Positions 53,675 to 62,633 of a stretch of 64,000 bases of DNA are shown here, piece after piece. The translations under genes and the position numbers were made by a program. The stretch comes from Bacilli bacterium (GTDB lineage: Bacteria; Bacillota_I; Bacilli_A; RF39; UBA660), in the NCBI GenBank assembly GCA_900752905.1, contig CAADWX010000025.1, forward strand, positions 1 to 64,000. The letters run 5' to 3'. The notes beneath the pieces are model-generated. The model was not told the origin of the DNA, did not search any database, and was given only the letters and a program-made list of their open reading frames with translations. Each line of letters starts with the position of its first letter. The stretch's first letter is position 1.

Positions 53675-53690
53675 TTTTACTTTTTTTTGT
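53659..53690 (+). terminator. Terminator of recO
   Basis: A perfect palindrome (AAGTAAAATTAA / TTAATTTTACTT) and T run; the recO stop lies at the centre. Confidence 0.85.
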
Positions 53691-53771
53691 AAATAAAATG
53701 CAAAAAAGCTTTGAATTAATTGCTTATATTAAATAATTGGGTTATAATTAATAATAGGAAAGAGTGTATAT

Positions 53772-54044
53772 ATGATAGAGTTTAGTGAGTTATTCTATAA
53801 TAGTCTTCCATCAATTGATTTACATGGCTTGGATAGAGACAGTGCTAGAGTAATTATAAATGATTTTGTGAATGATAATTTAAAGCAAAAGAATGAATAT
53901 TTTGTTATAATACATGGTAATGGTAGTGGAGTACTCAGAAATACAACTAAAGATACACTTTTAAAGAATAAATATGTTGTAGATTTTAAATTGATATATA
54001 ATAATACAGGCAGTACGATTGTTCGTATAAAACTTGACAAATAA
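53772..54044 (+). CDS. Stand-alone Smr-domain protein
   Basis: A 90-aa protein made up of a single Smr domain: IDLHGLDRDSARVIINDFV, VIIHGNGSGVLRNTTKDTL, and a C-terminal NNTGSTIVRIKL. Smr domains have nicking or RNA/DNA-cleaving activity, usually as the tail of MutS2; here it is free-standing. AGGAAAGAGTG precedes the ATG. Confidence 0.87.
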   Translation: MIEFSELFYNSLPSIDLHGLDRDSARVIINDFVNDNLKQKNEYFVIIHGNGSGVLRNTTKDTLLKNKYVVDFKLIYNNTGSTIVRIKLDK

Positions 54045-54062
54045 AATAAATAGTGTTATTAT
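54034..54062 (+). promoter_or_regulatory. Upstream promoter of the 54197 gene
   Basis: TTGACA at 54034-54039 and TATTAT at 54057-54062, 17-nt spacer, overlapping the end of the Smr gene. Its transcript would include the hairpin at 54082-54123. Confidence 0.7.
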
Positions 54063-54081
54063 ATGTCCCAACAACTGGAGA

Positions 54082-54123
54082 AATCCCTTATTTTATAATG
54101 AAAAACGCTAAAATAATGGGATT
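54082..54123 (+). promoter_or_regulatory. Structured leader hairpin of unknown role
   Basis: AATCCCTTATTTTA (54082-54095) pairs with TAAAATAATGGGATT (54109-54123), 14 bp with one bulged T. No T run follows, so this is not a standard terminator. It lies between two promoters. Confidence 0.5.
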
Positions 54124-54136
54124 ACAGCGAAAGAAC

Positions 54137-54165
54137 TTGACTTATTTGCACTTTAGTGCTAATAT
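54137..54165 (+). promoter_or_regulatory. Proximal promoter of the 54197 gene
   Basis: TTGACT at 54137-54142 and TAATAT at 54160-54165, 17-nt spacer. Confidence 0.65.
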
Positions 54166-54196
54166 AGGCGTCATAAAATTTAAAGGGGGAGTATTT

Positions 54197-55582
54197 ATGT
54201 ATACTGCAGAAAATAAAAATAGTTTTTCATTTAAGAATGTAATTTTACAATTCTTATTTGTAGCCTTATTCATTTTCATAATGATTTGGCTATTTCCATT
54301 AAAGAGTGATTTAAAGAAAGTAGAAAACAAGATTGAATCAACTCAAACTGATTTTTCAGTGCTATATGATCGTATATTTAACGAAAATGTAATAGCAATG
54401 AAAGATGGAGCAAAAAGTTATTTCACAACTTCTAGATTGCCTAAAAATGTTGGTGATAAAGTTAAAATGACTTTAAAAGAAATGCTTAATGCTAAGATTG
54501 TTTTACCATTTACTGATAAAAATGGTGATACATGTGATGAAGAAGCTTCATATGTTGAAATTACAAAATATAAAGATGAATACGTTATGAAAGTTAACTT
54601 AAAATGTGGAAAACAGGAAAATTATTTACTTGTTTATATGGGATGCTATGATTACTGTTCTACAACTATTTGTGAAAAGAATAAATCAGATGTAAAAACA
54701 CCAGTAATTTATACACCAACACCAAGTAATCCTGAACCAGCTCCAGTGCAACCATCACAAACAATAATAAATAATAATACAACAATAAATAACAATACAA
54801 CAACTAATACAACGACTAATACAACAACTAATACAACAACAATTATAGTTAATCCAATTATGCCAAATCCAAAACCAACATATGAGACTTGGTATGAATA
54901 TAAAAAAACAACTGCTGAATCTTATTCAAATTGGTCTGATTGGTCACAAACTAAACCAGAATCAAAAGATAATAGAGAAATCGAATGGAGAAGAATCCAA
55001 TCTAAAGTTTTAGTAGGATACAAAAAAATTACTTCAGATGATTATTCTAAACCAATTTATGGTACTGTAGATGCTATTGTTGGTCAAGTAACAAAAACTT
55101 ATTGTGAAAAATATGATTTTGTAGCAACAGGTGAAGTAAAATATACTGATTGGAAATATCAATATACTGCTAAATTTGAGTCTGCTCCAATAGAAACTGC
55201 AACAACTCATTATGAAAAAGTAGGAGACTACAATTGGTATTGTGAAGATGATTGCTCATCAGGTACTGTATTCTTATATAAAGTTTATACAAGAACACCT
55301 GTTAATGTAGCAGAATATAAATGTGTATCTACAAAAACTGCTAAAACAGCTGTTACTGCTAAAAAAACAGTTATAACTGGATATGAGAAAAAAGTAACTA
55401 AAGAACCTGTTTATGAATATCCTGAAAGAGATGAATGGAGATATCGTGAACTTACAAATAAAGCAACAATTGATATTAAATGGAGTAAATCAAATAAAGA
55501 TGAAACATTATTAAATCAAGGATATGTATTAACTGGAAATACAAAAACAATTCAAGTATCTACAACTACTACAAGTAATTAA
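54197..55582 (+). CDS. Single-helix surface protein with Thr/Asn repeat linker
   Basis: A 461-aa protein I do not recognise. One membrane helix near the start (about 15-34) leaves the rest outside. Then come a short coiled region, a first cysteine-bearing domain (LKCGKQENYLLVYMGCYDYC), a Thr/Asn-rich linker of TNTT repeats (about 188-220) and a larger C-terminal domain rich in Tyr, Trp, Lys and Thr. That domain has SNWSDWSQTKPES and a Cys-containing loop. The ATG at 54197 follows AAGGGGGAG. Two promoters precede it. It looks like an exposed envelope protein cotranscribed with the 55618 gene. Confidence 0.7.
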   Translation: MYTAENKNSFSFKNVILQFLFVALFIFIMIWLFPLKSDLKKVENKIESTQTDFSVLYDRIFNENVIAMKDGAKSYFTTSRLPKNVGDKVKMTLKEMLNAKIVLPFTDKNGDTCDEEASYVEITKYKDEYVMKVNLKCGKQENYLLVYMGCYDYCSTTICEKNKSDVKTPVIYTPTPSNPEPAPVQPSQTIINNNTTINNNTTTNTTTNTTTNTTTIIVNPIMPNPKPTYETWYEYKKTTAESYSNWSDWSQTKPESKDNREIEWRRIQSKVLVGYKKITSDDYSKPIYGTVDAIVGQVTKTYCEKYDFVATGEVKYTDWKYQYTAKFESAPIETATTHYEKVGDYNWYCEDDCSSGTVFLYKVYTRTPVNVAEYKCVSTKTAKTAVTAKKTVITGYEKKVTKEPVYEYPERDEWRYRELTNKATIDIKWSKSNKDETLLNQGYVLTGNTKTIQVSTTTTSN

Positions 55583-55617
55583 TAATTTTATGGAAATAGA
55601 AAAGGGGATGACTTCTT

Positions 55618-57534
55618 ATGCAAGGTAATGGAATTAATTTAAACAAAGAATATAAAAAATTAATTAAAAAAGCATATAGTGAACCGTTAACAGCTGAAGA
55701 AATATCTGAATTTGAAACAATGGTTAATAATGCAAAGGATGCTGGTAAATTATCAAGTGTTCAGATTAAAAATCAAGAAAAACATATAGAAGAATTAAAA
55801 AAATATGTAAATGATACTAAAAAAGTTAAAAAATTAGCTATACTTACAGGAGTTGCAGGAACAGTTTTAGCTGCAGGAACACTTGCTGCTATAGCAGTAT
55901 CATGCGGAAAAAATGGAAACAAGAATAGTAATATAGTTGCTGAAACCACTACTGAAGATGAAACTAAAAATGATTTTGAAAATGATTCTACTAAATTTGA
56001 TACTGAAGAATTAAAATCATTGGAAAATAACGCTAAAGAATTAGTAAATGCTTTAGTTGAAAGAGGTTATAAAATAGATGATAAAGAAACTTTTACTAAA
56101 AAAATTGTAGAAGGAAGAATAGCTTTATCTATAGATAAATTAAGCCCTTATAAAGAAATTTCTCAATTATTAACATCTGGAAATATTAATGCTAAAAATG
56201 CTGCAATTGAAATGCAAAATTTAATTCCAACAGTATTCAAAACTGTTATGGTATCTAATAAAAATATTGATTGGAAATTAATGGGTGTAAATGATGCAAC
56301 TGCTAAATTTTTAAATAATTATACTGATAAGTTGTTAGGTATAAAAAATGCTAAAACTGTTGAGGAAAGACAATCTTTAGTTACTGATTTACAAAGCTTT
56401 TTAACTGATTATCAAAAAATAGCTATTGACAGTAGTGAGTCTTATGAGTCAACTGATTTATATGTTATGCATACAGCTACTTTATATGGCGATGAATTAG
56501 TTAAATCAGCAACTAATATAAGTCAATTTGTTGGTACAGATGTATCTAAATTTATAAATTCACTTCCTTGTGATAAACCTGTATATATTGAAGAATTTGA
56601 TTATGATAATTCTGATAAGTTTGTTAATGAAGTTAGCAGTTCTTTGGGTATAGATGTTAGAGCTGATCAATTCAATGATACAATTAGAAATTTAAGTGCT
56701 TCTTTTGATTCAGCTGAAAAAATGGTAGTTAATGGAACTGTAATAGATTCAGAATATGGATATGGAAAAATAGTTTCAAGAATATATGATCAAATTAAAG
56801 AAAATGAAAGCCAAATAGATGTAGAAGCTTCATATGATTCAATGGTTAATTCTTTAAGAACTGAATTAAGTCAATATATTAGTTCAAAAAGCAATTTAAA
56901 TACTGTTGATAAAAATGATCACTTCGTTACAGATAGCAATGGTAATTCATATGTTGTACCTGATTCAACAATTAAAAATAATGGTGCAACTAATATTAAT
57001 GACTATAAACAAAATGTTGAAAATAAAACTAATAATGAATTAAGTAAAAATAACACATTTACCGATAACAATGGAAAAGATATTTCTAAGGGTGATTCTT
57101 CAAGTGTAGATGATGCGGCTAAGAAATATTCAGAAGATTATACTAAAGGTAGTTATGCTGGAGCTACTAATGGATATATTGATGGATATTATAATAATGC
57201 ATATAATGCAAATGTATCTGGTACTGAAGGGTATAAAGCTGGTTATAGGGATTCTTATGAAGAAAATTATAAGTTAGGTAATAAGAATAGAACTACAACT
57301 CCTGAAACTAAAGTTGAATATGAAACAACTACTCCAAAAAAAGAATCTGAAACTATAACTGAACAGAAAAAAGTTGAGTCTGTAAAAGATTATGAAACTG
57401 AAACCACTGTATCTTCAACTATTCCATCTTATGATTTTGATTATTCACAATATGGTGATGATTTTGAACCAATAGAAGGTGGACCTATTGATATGGGTGA
57501 GGATGTAGTTATTAGTTCCGGAAAAGTAAGATAA
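55618..57534 (+). CDS. Large surface/membrane protein of unknown function
   Basis: A 638-aa protein. Residues 1-70 are charged and helical, followed by one membrane helix (about 76-98, TGVAGTVLAAGTLAAIAVSCG). The remaining ~530 residues should be outside: mostly helical, then a repeat-like Gly/Tyr/Asp-rich segment (YSEDYTKGSYAGATNGYIDG, GYKAGYRDSYEENYKLGNK) and a Thr/Glu-rich tail. No domain is recognised. The VSCG at the end of the helix is not at a suitable place for a classic lipobox. AAAGGGGATG precedes the ATG; a terminator follows. Confidence 0.68.
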   Translation: MQGNGINLNKEYKKLIKKAYSEPLTAEEISEFETMVNNAKDAGKLSSVQIKNQEKHIEELKKYVNDTKKVKKLAILTGVAGTVLAAGTLAAIAVSCGKNGNKNSNIVAETTTEDETKNDFENDSTKFDTEELKSLENNAKELVNALVERGYKIDDKETFTKKIVEGRIALSIDKLSPYKEISQLLTSGNINAKNAAIEMQNLIPTVFKTVMVSNKNIDWKLMGVNDATAKFLNNYTDKLLGIKNAKTVEERQSLVTDLQSFLTDYQKIAIDSSESYESTDLYVMHTATLYGDELVKSATNISQFVGTDVSKFINSLPCDKPVYIEEFDYDNSDKFVNEVSSSLGIDVRADQFNDTIRNLSASFDSAEKMVVNGTVIDSEYGYGKIVSRIYDQIKENESQIDVEASYDSMVNSLRTELSQYISSKSNLNTVDKNDHFVTDSNGNSYVVPDSTIKNNGATNINDYKQNVENKTNNELSKNNTFTDNNGKDISKGDSSSVDDAAKKYSEDYTKGSYAGATNGYIDGYYNNAYNANVSGTEGYKAGYRDSYEENYKLGNKNRTTTPETKVEYETTTPKKESETITEQKKVESVKDYETETTVSSTIPSYDFDYSQYGDDFEPIEGGPIDMGEDVVISSGKVR

Positions 57535-57544
57535 AATTGTAAAT

Positions 57545-57573
57545 AAAGAGTCTAATTTTGACTCTTTTTTTGT
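57545..57573 (+). terminator. Rho-independent terminator
   Basis: AAAGAGTC, 7-nt loop, GACTCTTT and T run. Confidence 0.85.
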
Positions 57574-57636
57574 TATTTATTGATAAATAAAATTTAATAT
57601 GTTAATATAAATATAGAGAATAGGAGGATGGTATTT

Positions 57637-58056
57637 ATGAAAGAAAATTTTGTTGTTGATTATGTTAATGAGAATGAATTTCATAAGCTTGAAAGATCTT
57701 TAAAAAAATATAATATGTTAGCATATAAAAAGTTGTATTTTGAATATTATCCTAAAATTAAGGAAGGTGTATTTTTAGGAGAATTGAAATCTCAAAATAA
57801 AGAAAAAAATACTGAAAATTATGAATTGAGATTACCAACTGATTCTTTATTTGCTAAAGTACATGGCTATATAACTCTTCATTATACTATCTATAAATCT
57901 GAAAATCTTGTAATGTTAAATACTATTACTCCAGAAGACATTTTGACGGAAGGACATCAATCAGAACTTGAAACATATAAGGGTGTTATGGTTTCAAAAG
58001 AACACTCTGATAAAGATATTTTTAAAATTAATTTATTAAATATGATACAAAAATAA
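57637..58056 (+). CDS. Hypothetical protein, 139 aa
   Basis: ATG at 57637 behind AGGAGGATG. The product is cytoplasmic and basic/acidic mixed, with KIKEGVFLGELKSQNKEK and a LPTDSLFAKVHGYITLHYTIY segment that looks like beta strands. I recognise no family. It has its own upstream terminator and ends at a bidirectional terminator shared with the dCMP deaminase gene. Confidence 0.6.
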   Translation: MKENFVVDYVNENEFHKLERSLKKYNMLAYKKLYFEYYPKIKEGVFLGELKSQNKEKNTENYELRLPTDSLFAKVHGYITLHYTIYKSENLVMLNTITPEDILTEGHQSELETYKGVMVSKEHSDKDIFKINLLNMIQK

Positions 58057-58077
58057 GACTACATTTGTAGTCTTTTA
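58055..58077. terminator. Bidirectional terminator
   Basis: AAGACTAC, ATTT, GTAGTCTT between convergent genes, with T on the right and A on the left. Confidence 0.8.
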
Positions 58078-58599
58078 TAATTCAATTTTTTTAATATTAC
58101 CATTTTGATATTCTAATGTTAAAAACTCTCCATTCTTTTTATACTTTGAATATTTAACTCCTGCTGAATCTAACATTTTTTGTGATGCTTGCATTTCTGG
58201 TTTATGATTACCATAATCATATGGGTAATAATAAATTATTTCTTTTATTCCTGATTGTATTATGCTTTTTGTACATTCGTTGCAAGGAAAGTACATAACA
58301 TATATTTTTGCACCTGATAGTTCTTTACCTTTAGCATTCAATATTGCATTTTCTTCTGAATGAACTATATAGTAATATTTTTTATCTAATTCATTTTCTC
58401 CATCTCTATTCCATGGATATTCATCATCACTGCAACCACGTGGTAATCCATTATATCCAAGTGATAAGACAATATTATTATTATCTGCTATTGCGCACCC
58501 AACTTGTGTATTTGGGTCTTTACTTCTTTGTGATGATATAAATGCTAAAGACATAAAAAAACTATCCCAATTTAAATATTCTTCTCTTTTATTAATCAT
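58075..58599 (-). CDS. dCMP deaminase (ComEB-like)
   Basis: A 174-aa deaminase of the dCMP type: KDPNTQVGCAIAD, GYNGLPRG, the zinc site HSEENAILNAKG and FPCNECTKSIIQSGI. It makes dUMP from dCMP for thymidylate synthesis. In Bacillus the homologue (comEB) lies between comEA and comEC; here it stands alone 54 kb away. GGAGGAATATTT precedes the ATG on the minus strand. Confidence 0.92.
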   Translation of the reverse strand: MINKREEYLNWDSFFMSLAFISSQRSKDPNTQVGCAIADNNNIVLSLGYNGLPRGCSDDEYPWNRDGENELDKKYYYIVHSEENAILNAKGKELSGAKIYVMYFPCNECTKSIIQSGIKEIIYYYPYDYGNHKPEMQASQKMLDSAGVKYSKYKKNGEFLTLEYQNGNIKKIEL

Positions 58600-58678
58600 A
58601 AATATTCCTCCGAAATAACTATATCATAAGCTTTGTAATAAGTAAATAATATGATATAATGTACTTGAGATGATGATT

Positions 58679-59347
58679 ATGTTAGAAAGACTAGAAATAC
58701 TTGTTGGAAAAGAAAATGTAAATAAAATAAAATCTAAGAATATCGCTGTTATTGGAATCGGTGGAGTTGGAGGATACGTTGTTGAAAGTTTAGTTAGAAG
58801 TGGTGTAGAAAATATAACCATAATTGATTATGATAAAATAGATGTAACAAATAAAAATAGGCAAATTATTGCATTAGACTCAACTATAGGTATGAAAAAG
58901 GTTGATGCAATTGAGGAGAGAATTAAATCTATTAACTTCAATTGCAAAGTTAAAAAAATAGATTGCTTTTTAGATGAAAGTAATATTGATATTTTAAATG
59001 GATATGATTATGTTATTGATTCGTGTGATAGTATATTAACTAAATTTGAAATAATAAAATATTGCTTAGACAATAATATTTGCTTTATTAGTTGTATGGG
59101 TACGGGTAAAAGGTTGGATCCAAGTCTTTTGAATATAACTGATTTAATGAAAACTGAATATGATCCTTTGGCTAAAAGATTAAGAAAAATGGTAAGAGAC
59201 GCTAAAATAAATAAAAAAATACCAGTTGTTTGCAGTACTGAGGTACCAAGAAAGCAAGATACAAATGTGATTGGTTCGAATTCTTTTGTACCAGCAACAG
59301 CTGGACTTTTAATTACAAGTTATATAGTTAATGATATAATTAAGTAG
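58679..59347 (+). CDS. TcdA/YgdL-like tRNA threonylcarbamoyladenosine dehydratase
   Basis: A 222-aa E1-like (ThiF superfamily) enzyme with the ATP-binding GIGGVGGYVVESLVRSGVENITIIDYD and NRQIIAL, then DSCDSILTKFEIIKYC and VCSTEVPR. TcdA cyclises t6A37 of tRNA to ct6A. ATGs at 58670, 58673 and 58679 are possible; 58679 is preferred because GAGATGATG then serves as the ribosome site. Confidence 0.88.
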   Translation: MLERLEILVGKENVNKIKSKNIAVIGIGGVGGYVVESLVRSGVENITIIDYDKIDVTNKNRQIIALDSTIGMKKVDAIEERIKSINFNCKVKKIDCFLDESNIDILNGYDYVIDSCDSILTKFEIIKYCLDNNICFISCMGTGKRLDPSLLNITDLMKTEYDPLAKRLRKMVRDAKINKKIPVVCSTEVPRKQDTNVIGSNSFVPATAGLLITSYIVNDIIK

Positions 59348-59356
59348 GTGATATAA

Positions 59357-59896
59357 TTGAAATTAGAAAATGGTATTAAGAATAATTTAAAAGATATTTA
59401 TGGTAGTTTAAGTGTTTTTGGAAAAATATATGATAGTACACTTTCATTTATAAATAAAAATAAAAAGATTGTATCTTGCGATTTAATTAGTGAATATTCT
59501 TTTATTAAATCAGGTAATTCAACTAAAAATGGAAAGATAAAAAAATTTAATATAAAAAAGATAAGAAAAATTTATAAAAAAAATGGTGTTGATACAATTG
59601 TTATTAATCTTGATGAATTTGATAAATATAAGAAAACTCTAATAAGGGATTCTTCTTATATAGCTAATAAAAATATTATTGTTTTTTCTTCTAATAAAGA
59701 TTATGATTATGAAATAATTATTAAAAGATATAAAAGATACAAATGTAGTTGTAATTTTTTTGAGTATGAAGATGGTTTTATAGTAAATATTAATTCTACT
59801 TTTAGTAGACAAAATAAAATTTTAAACAAGCTTTATTTTATAAAAGATACACTTTACGATGTTTCAGAGGCAATAAGTAATTTTATTATAAACTAG
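59357..59896 (+). CDS. Hypothetical protein, 179 aa
   Basis: TTG start behind AGGTGATA, 9 nt after the previous gene. The protein is basic, soluble and unrecognised; the segments GVDTIVINLDEFDKY and KKIVSCDLISEYSF suggest an alpha/beta fold. Its place between tcdA and ireB suggests housekeeping use, but no more can be said. Confidence 0.6.
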   Translation: MKLENGIKNNLKDIYGSLSVFGKIYDSTLSFINKNKKIVSCDLISEYSFIKSGNSTKNGKIKKFNIKKIRKIYKKNGVDTIVINLDEFDKYKKTLIRDSSYIANKNIIVFSSNKDYDYEIIIKRYKRYKCSCNFFEYEDGFIVNINSTFSRQNKILNKLYFIKDTLYDVSEAISNFIIN

Positions 59897-59954
59897 TTGT
59901 AAATAATTTATAAAAATGCTAAAATATAGTTGTATTATGATAGGTGGTGGTTAT

Positions 59955-60194
59955 ATGGGAGAAACCAAAATATATAAAGTTGATGATTTTCAAAGTGCAT
60001 ATATATTGAATGAAATTAAAAGTGTTATGCATATATTGGAAGAGAAAGGGTATAATCCTGTTAACCAGGTAGTTGGATATCTTATGAGTGGTGATCCTGG
60101 ATATATAACAAGTTATAAAAATGCTAGAGGAAAAATAGCTGCATTTGATAGAAGTAAAATTTTAGAAGTTTTATTAAAAGAGGTAGAAAAATAG
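59955..60194 (+). CDS. IreB-family (DUF965) regulatory protein
   Basis: A 79-aa protein matching IreB: TKIYKVDDFQ and EKGYNPVNQVVGYLMSGDPGYITSYKNAR. In Enterococcus IreB is a target of the IreK Ser/Thr kinase and restrains cephalosporin resistance; the role here is inferred. ATG at 59955 behind AGGTGG. First gene of the conserved ireB-ruvX-DUF1292-mltG string. Confidence 0.92.
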   Translation: MGETKIYKVDDFQSAYILNEIKSVMHILEEKGYNPVNQVVGYLMSGDPGYITSYKNARGKIAAFDRSKILEVLLKEVEK

Positions 60195-60202
60195 CTCGTT
60201 AT

Positions 60203-60622
60203 ATGGGACTTGATTTAGGTATGAGAACGCTAGGTGTGTCACTTAGTGATACAACCTTAACTATATCTAATTTGTATAAGACAATTAGATATGCTGAAGG
60301 AATGTATAATGATTCTATATCTGAATTAAGAGAGATAGTAAAAGAAAATGATGTAACTAAAATTATATTAGGATTTCCTAAGAATATGAATAATACAATT
60401 GGACCAAAAGGTGAAATTGCAATAGAATTTCAAAAAGAATTGCAAGAAAAATTAAATATTGAAGTAATATTACAAGATGAAAGACTTTCGACTGTAGAAG
60501 CAACTAATTATATGATACAGGCTGATGTTTCAAGAAAGAAAAGAAAGAAAAAGATAGATGGACTTGCAGCAAATATAATACTTCAAACATATTTAGATAA
60601 GGAGAAAGGAAGACGTTTATGA
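60203..60622 (+). CDS. Holliday junction resolvase-like / rRNA-processing YqgF
   Basis: A 139-aa RNase H-fold protein: GLDLGMRTLGVSLSD, ILGFPKNMNNTIGPKG and LQDERLSTVEA, with the catalytic acidic residues. The family (RuvX, YqgF) takes part in 16S rRNA 5' end processing in E. coli. The only ATG is at 60203, yet the ribosome site GAGGTA lies 18 nt upstream, so a non-standard ATA start at 60191 (KIARYMGLDLG) is also possible. Confidence 0.9.
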   Translation: MGLDLGMRTLGVSLSDTTLTISNLYKTIRYAEGMYNDSISELREIVKENDVTKIILGFPKNMNNTIGPKGEIAIEFQKELQEKLNIEVILQDERLSTVEATNYMIQADVSRKKRKKKIDGLAANIILQTYLDKEKGRRL

Positions 60623-60921
60623 AAGAAGAAAAAATGACTGTAATAGCACCAGGAGCAAATGGGGAACCAGTGGAGTATGATGTTTTGTTTACTTTTGATA
60701 GTGATGTAACTGGTAAAAGTTATATTGCTTATACAGATAATACTTTAGATGAAAAAGGTAATATTAAGGTTTATGCTTCAATTTATGATCCTGATAATTT
60801 AGAAAATTTAAGTGATATTGAAACAGAAGAAGAATGGAATTTAGTTAATAATGTATTAAATAGAATTATTGAAGAAGCTAATACAATAAAAAATGAAATA
60901 GAGGAGGGAAAAAACGAGTAG
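60619..60921 (+). CDS. DUF1292-family protein (YrzB-like)
   Basis: A 100-aa acidic protein of the DUF1292 family (YDVLFTFDSDVTGKSYIAYTDN, KVYASIYDPDNL, EEEWNLVNNVL). Function unknown, but always in this neighbourhood in Firmicutes. It overlaps ruvX by 4 nt (ATGA). Its stop codon lies in the loop of a hairpin (60911-60931). Confidence 0.93.
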   Translation: MKEEKMTVIAPGANGEPVEYDVLFTFDSDVTGKSYIAYTDNTLDEKGNIKVYASIYDPDNLENLSDIETEEEWNLVNNVLNRIIEEANTIKNEIEEGKNE

Positions 60922-60934
60922 AACTCGTTTTTTG
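60911..60934 (+). terminator. Hairpin between DUF1292 gene and mltG
   Basis: AAAACGAG, TAGAA, CTCGTTTT and two more T. It resembles a terminator but ends at the TTG/GTG start of mltG, so it may set relative expression or hide the mltG start. Confidence 0.6.
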
Positions 60935-62023
60935 AAAGTTGTGAAAAGAAAAGTTAGTTTAAAAAAAATATTATTGTTTGCTTTAATTATTATTGTTATA
61001 TGTGTTATATCTTTATTTCTAATTTACTTAAGAGGAATTTCTCATGTTGGAAAGGATAATACAAATATTATTTTTGAAGTAAATGAGAATAGTACGTTTT
61101 ATAGTATATCGGATGAATTATATAAAGAAAATTTAATAAGATCTGAATTATTTTATAAAATATATCTGAAATTAAATAAACCTACAGGTTTAAAAAAAGG
61201 AGTATATAGTTTGAATAAAACTATGAGTGTTAAAGAAATTGTTGGTGTATTAAGTGGGGATCCTGATTATAATTATGGTAGTGTATCTGTTACTTTTAAA
61301 GAAGGAATCAATATGCGAAAGGTTGCTTCAATAATAGCTGATAATACAGATAATTCTTTAAATGATGTATTTGATTTATTAAAGGATGAATCATATTTAG
61401 ATGAACTTATAAATAATTATTGGTTTATAACTGATGAGGTAAAAAATAGTGATATTTATTATTCTCTTGAAGGATATTTATTTCCTGATACATATCAGTT
61501 AAAGAAAAATATGAATGTAAAAGATATATTTAAAATTATGTTAGATAATTTAGAAGTTAAATTAAAACCATATAAAAAAGAAATAGAAAATAGTGATTAT
61601 TCATTTCATGAATTGCTTACTTTAGCGTCTATTGTAGAACTTGAGGCTTCTAATTCTAATGATAGAGCTGGTGTTGCTAGAGTATTTTATAATAGACTTG
61701 ATAATAATTGGTCATTAGGTAGTGACGTTACAACATATTATGGAATTAAAGTTGATATGAATGAAAGAGATTTATATAAAAAAGAAATAGAAGAAAAAAA
61801 TGCATATAATACAAGATCTAGTTCTATGAGTGGTAAACTTCCTGTTGGTCCTGTTGGTAATCCTGGAATTGAATCAATTAAAGCAGTTATAGAGCCAGAG
61901 GATAATGATTATTTCTATTTTGTTGCTGATAAAACTGGTAAAACCTATTTTACAAAAAGTTATAAAGAACATACAAATACAGTTGCGTCTTTAAAGGAAA
62001 ATGGTTTATGGTACACTTATTAG
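60932..62023 (+). CDS. mltG: MltG, endolytic murein transglycosylase
   Basis: A 363-aa membrane enzyme of the YceG/MltG family: one membrane helix near the start (about 14-32), a LysM-like domain, and the lytic domain with SLEGYLFPDTYQL, ASIVELEAS and the catalytic Glu there, plus LGSDVTTYYG, YNTRSSSMSGKLPVGPVGNPG. It terminates glycan chains during cell-wall growth. The start is either this TTG or a GTG at 60941; neither has a strong ribosome site. Confidence 0.93.
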   Translation: MKVVKRKVSLKKILLFALIIIVICVISLFLIYLRGISHVGKDNTNIIFEVNENSTFYSISDELYKENLIRSELFYKIYLKLNKPTGLKKGVYSLNKTMSVKEIVGVLSGDPDYNYGSVSVTFKEGINMRKVASIIADNTDNSLNDVFDLLKDESYLDELINNYWFITDEVKNSDIYYSLEGYLFPDTYQLKKNMNVKDIFKIMLDNLEVKLKPYKKEIENSDYSFHELLTLASIVELEASNSNDRAGVARVFYNRLDNNWSLGSDVTTYYGIKVDMNERDLYKKEIEEKNAYNTRSSSMSGKLPVGPVGNPGIESIKAVIEPEDNDYFYFVADKTGKTYFTKSYKEHTNTVASLKENGLWYTY

Positions 62024-62595
62024 ATATAGAAAATTATGCTAAGGAAAATAATATTCCAATAATGCAAAAAGATGGGATAGAGTTTTTAACTAATTATATA
62101 AAAGAGCATAATGTAAAGAAAATTCTTGAAATAGGTTGTGCGATTGGATATTCAGCAATTAGAATGTGTTTAGTTCATGATGATATAAGCGTTGTTACTG
62201 TTGAAAGAGATGAATCTAGGTATAAAGAAGCAATAAAAAATATAAAAGAATTTAATTTAGAAAAAAGAATTAATGTTATATTTGATGATGCTTTTAATGT
62301 TGATTTATCTGATAAATTTGATTTGATTTTTATTGATGCAGCTAAGAGTCAATATATAAAATTCTTTGAAAAATTTAAAAATAATCTTTCAAATAATGGT
62401 GTAATTGTGTCTGATAATTTAGATTTTCATGGACTAGTTCATAAGGATTTAAATCAAATAGAAAGCAGAAATGTAAGGGGAATAGTAAGAAAACTTAATA
62501 ATTATATTGAATTTTTAAATACAAATAAAGAATTTAAAACTGATTTTTATAGTATTGGTGATGGAATTGGAATAAGTTATAGAATAAATTGTTAA
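62008..62595 (+). CDS. TrmR-like tRNA 5-hydroxyuridine methyltransferase
   Basis: A 195-aa class I O-methyltransferase with KKILEIGCAIGYSAIRMC, VVTVERDESRYKEA, DLIFIDAAKSQYIKFFE and NNGVIVSDNLDFHG. In B. subtilis the same position holds YrrM (TrmR), which converts 5-hydroxyuridine to 5-methoxyuridine at tRNA position 34. The following two U32 genes are the matching hydroxylases. It overlaps mltG by 16 nt. Confidence 0.9.
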   Translation: MVHLLDIENYAKENNIPIMQKDGIEFLTNYIKEHNVKKILEIGCAIGYSAIRMCLVHDDISVVTVERDESRYKEAIKNIKEFNLEKRINVIFDDAFNVDLSDKFDLIFIDAAKSQYIKFFEKFKNNLSNNGVIVSDNLDFHGLVHKDLNQIESRNVRGIVRKLNNYIEFLNTNKEFKTDFYSIGDGIGISYRINC

Positions 62596-62633
62596 ATTTA
62601 TTCTTTTTTGTTATAATATATCTGGTGATTTTT

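Noticed and set aside
54082-54123. Terminator of the Smr gene
   Set aside because: The stem is strong but no T run follows, and it lies downstream of a good promoter.
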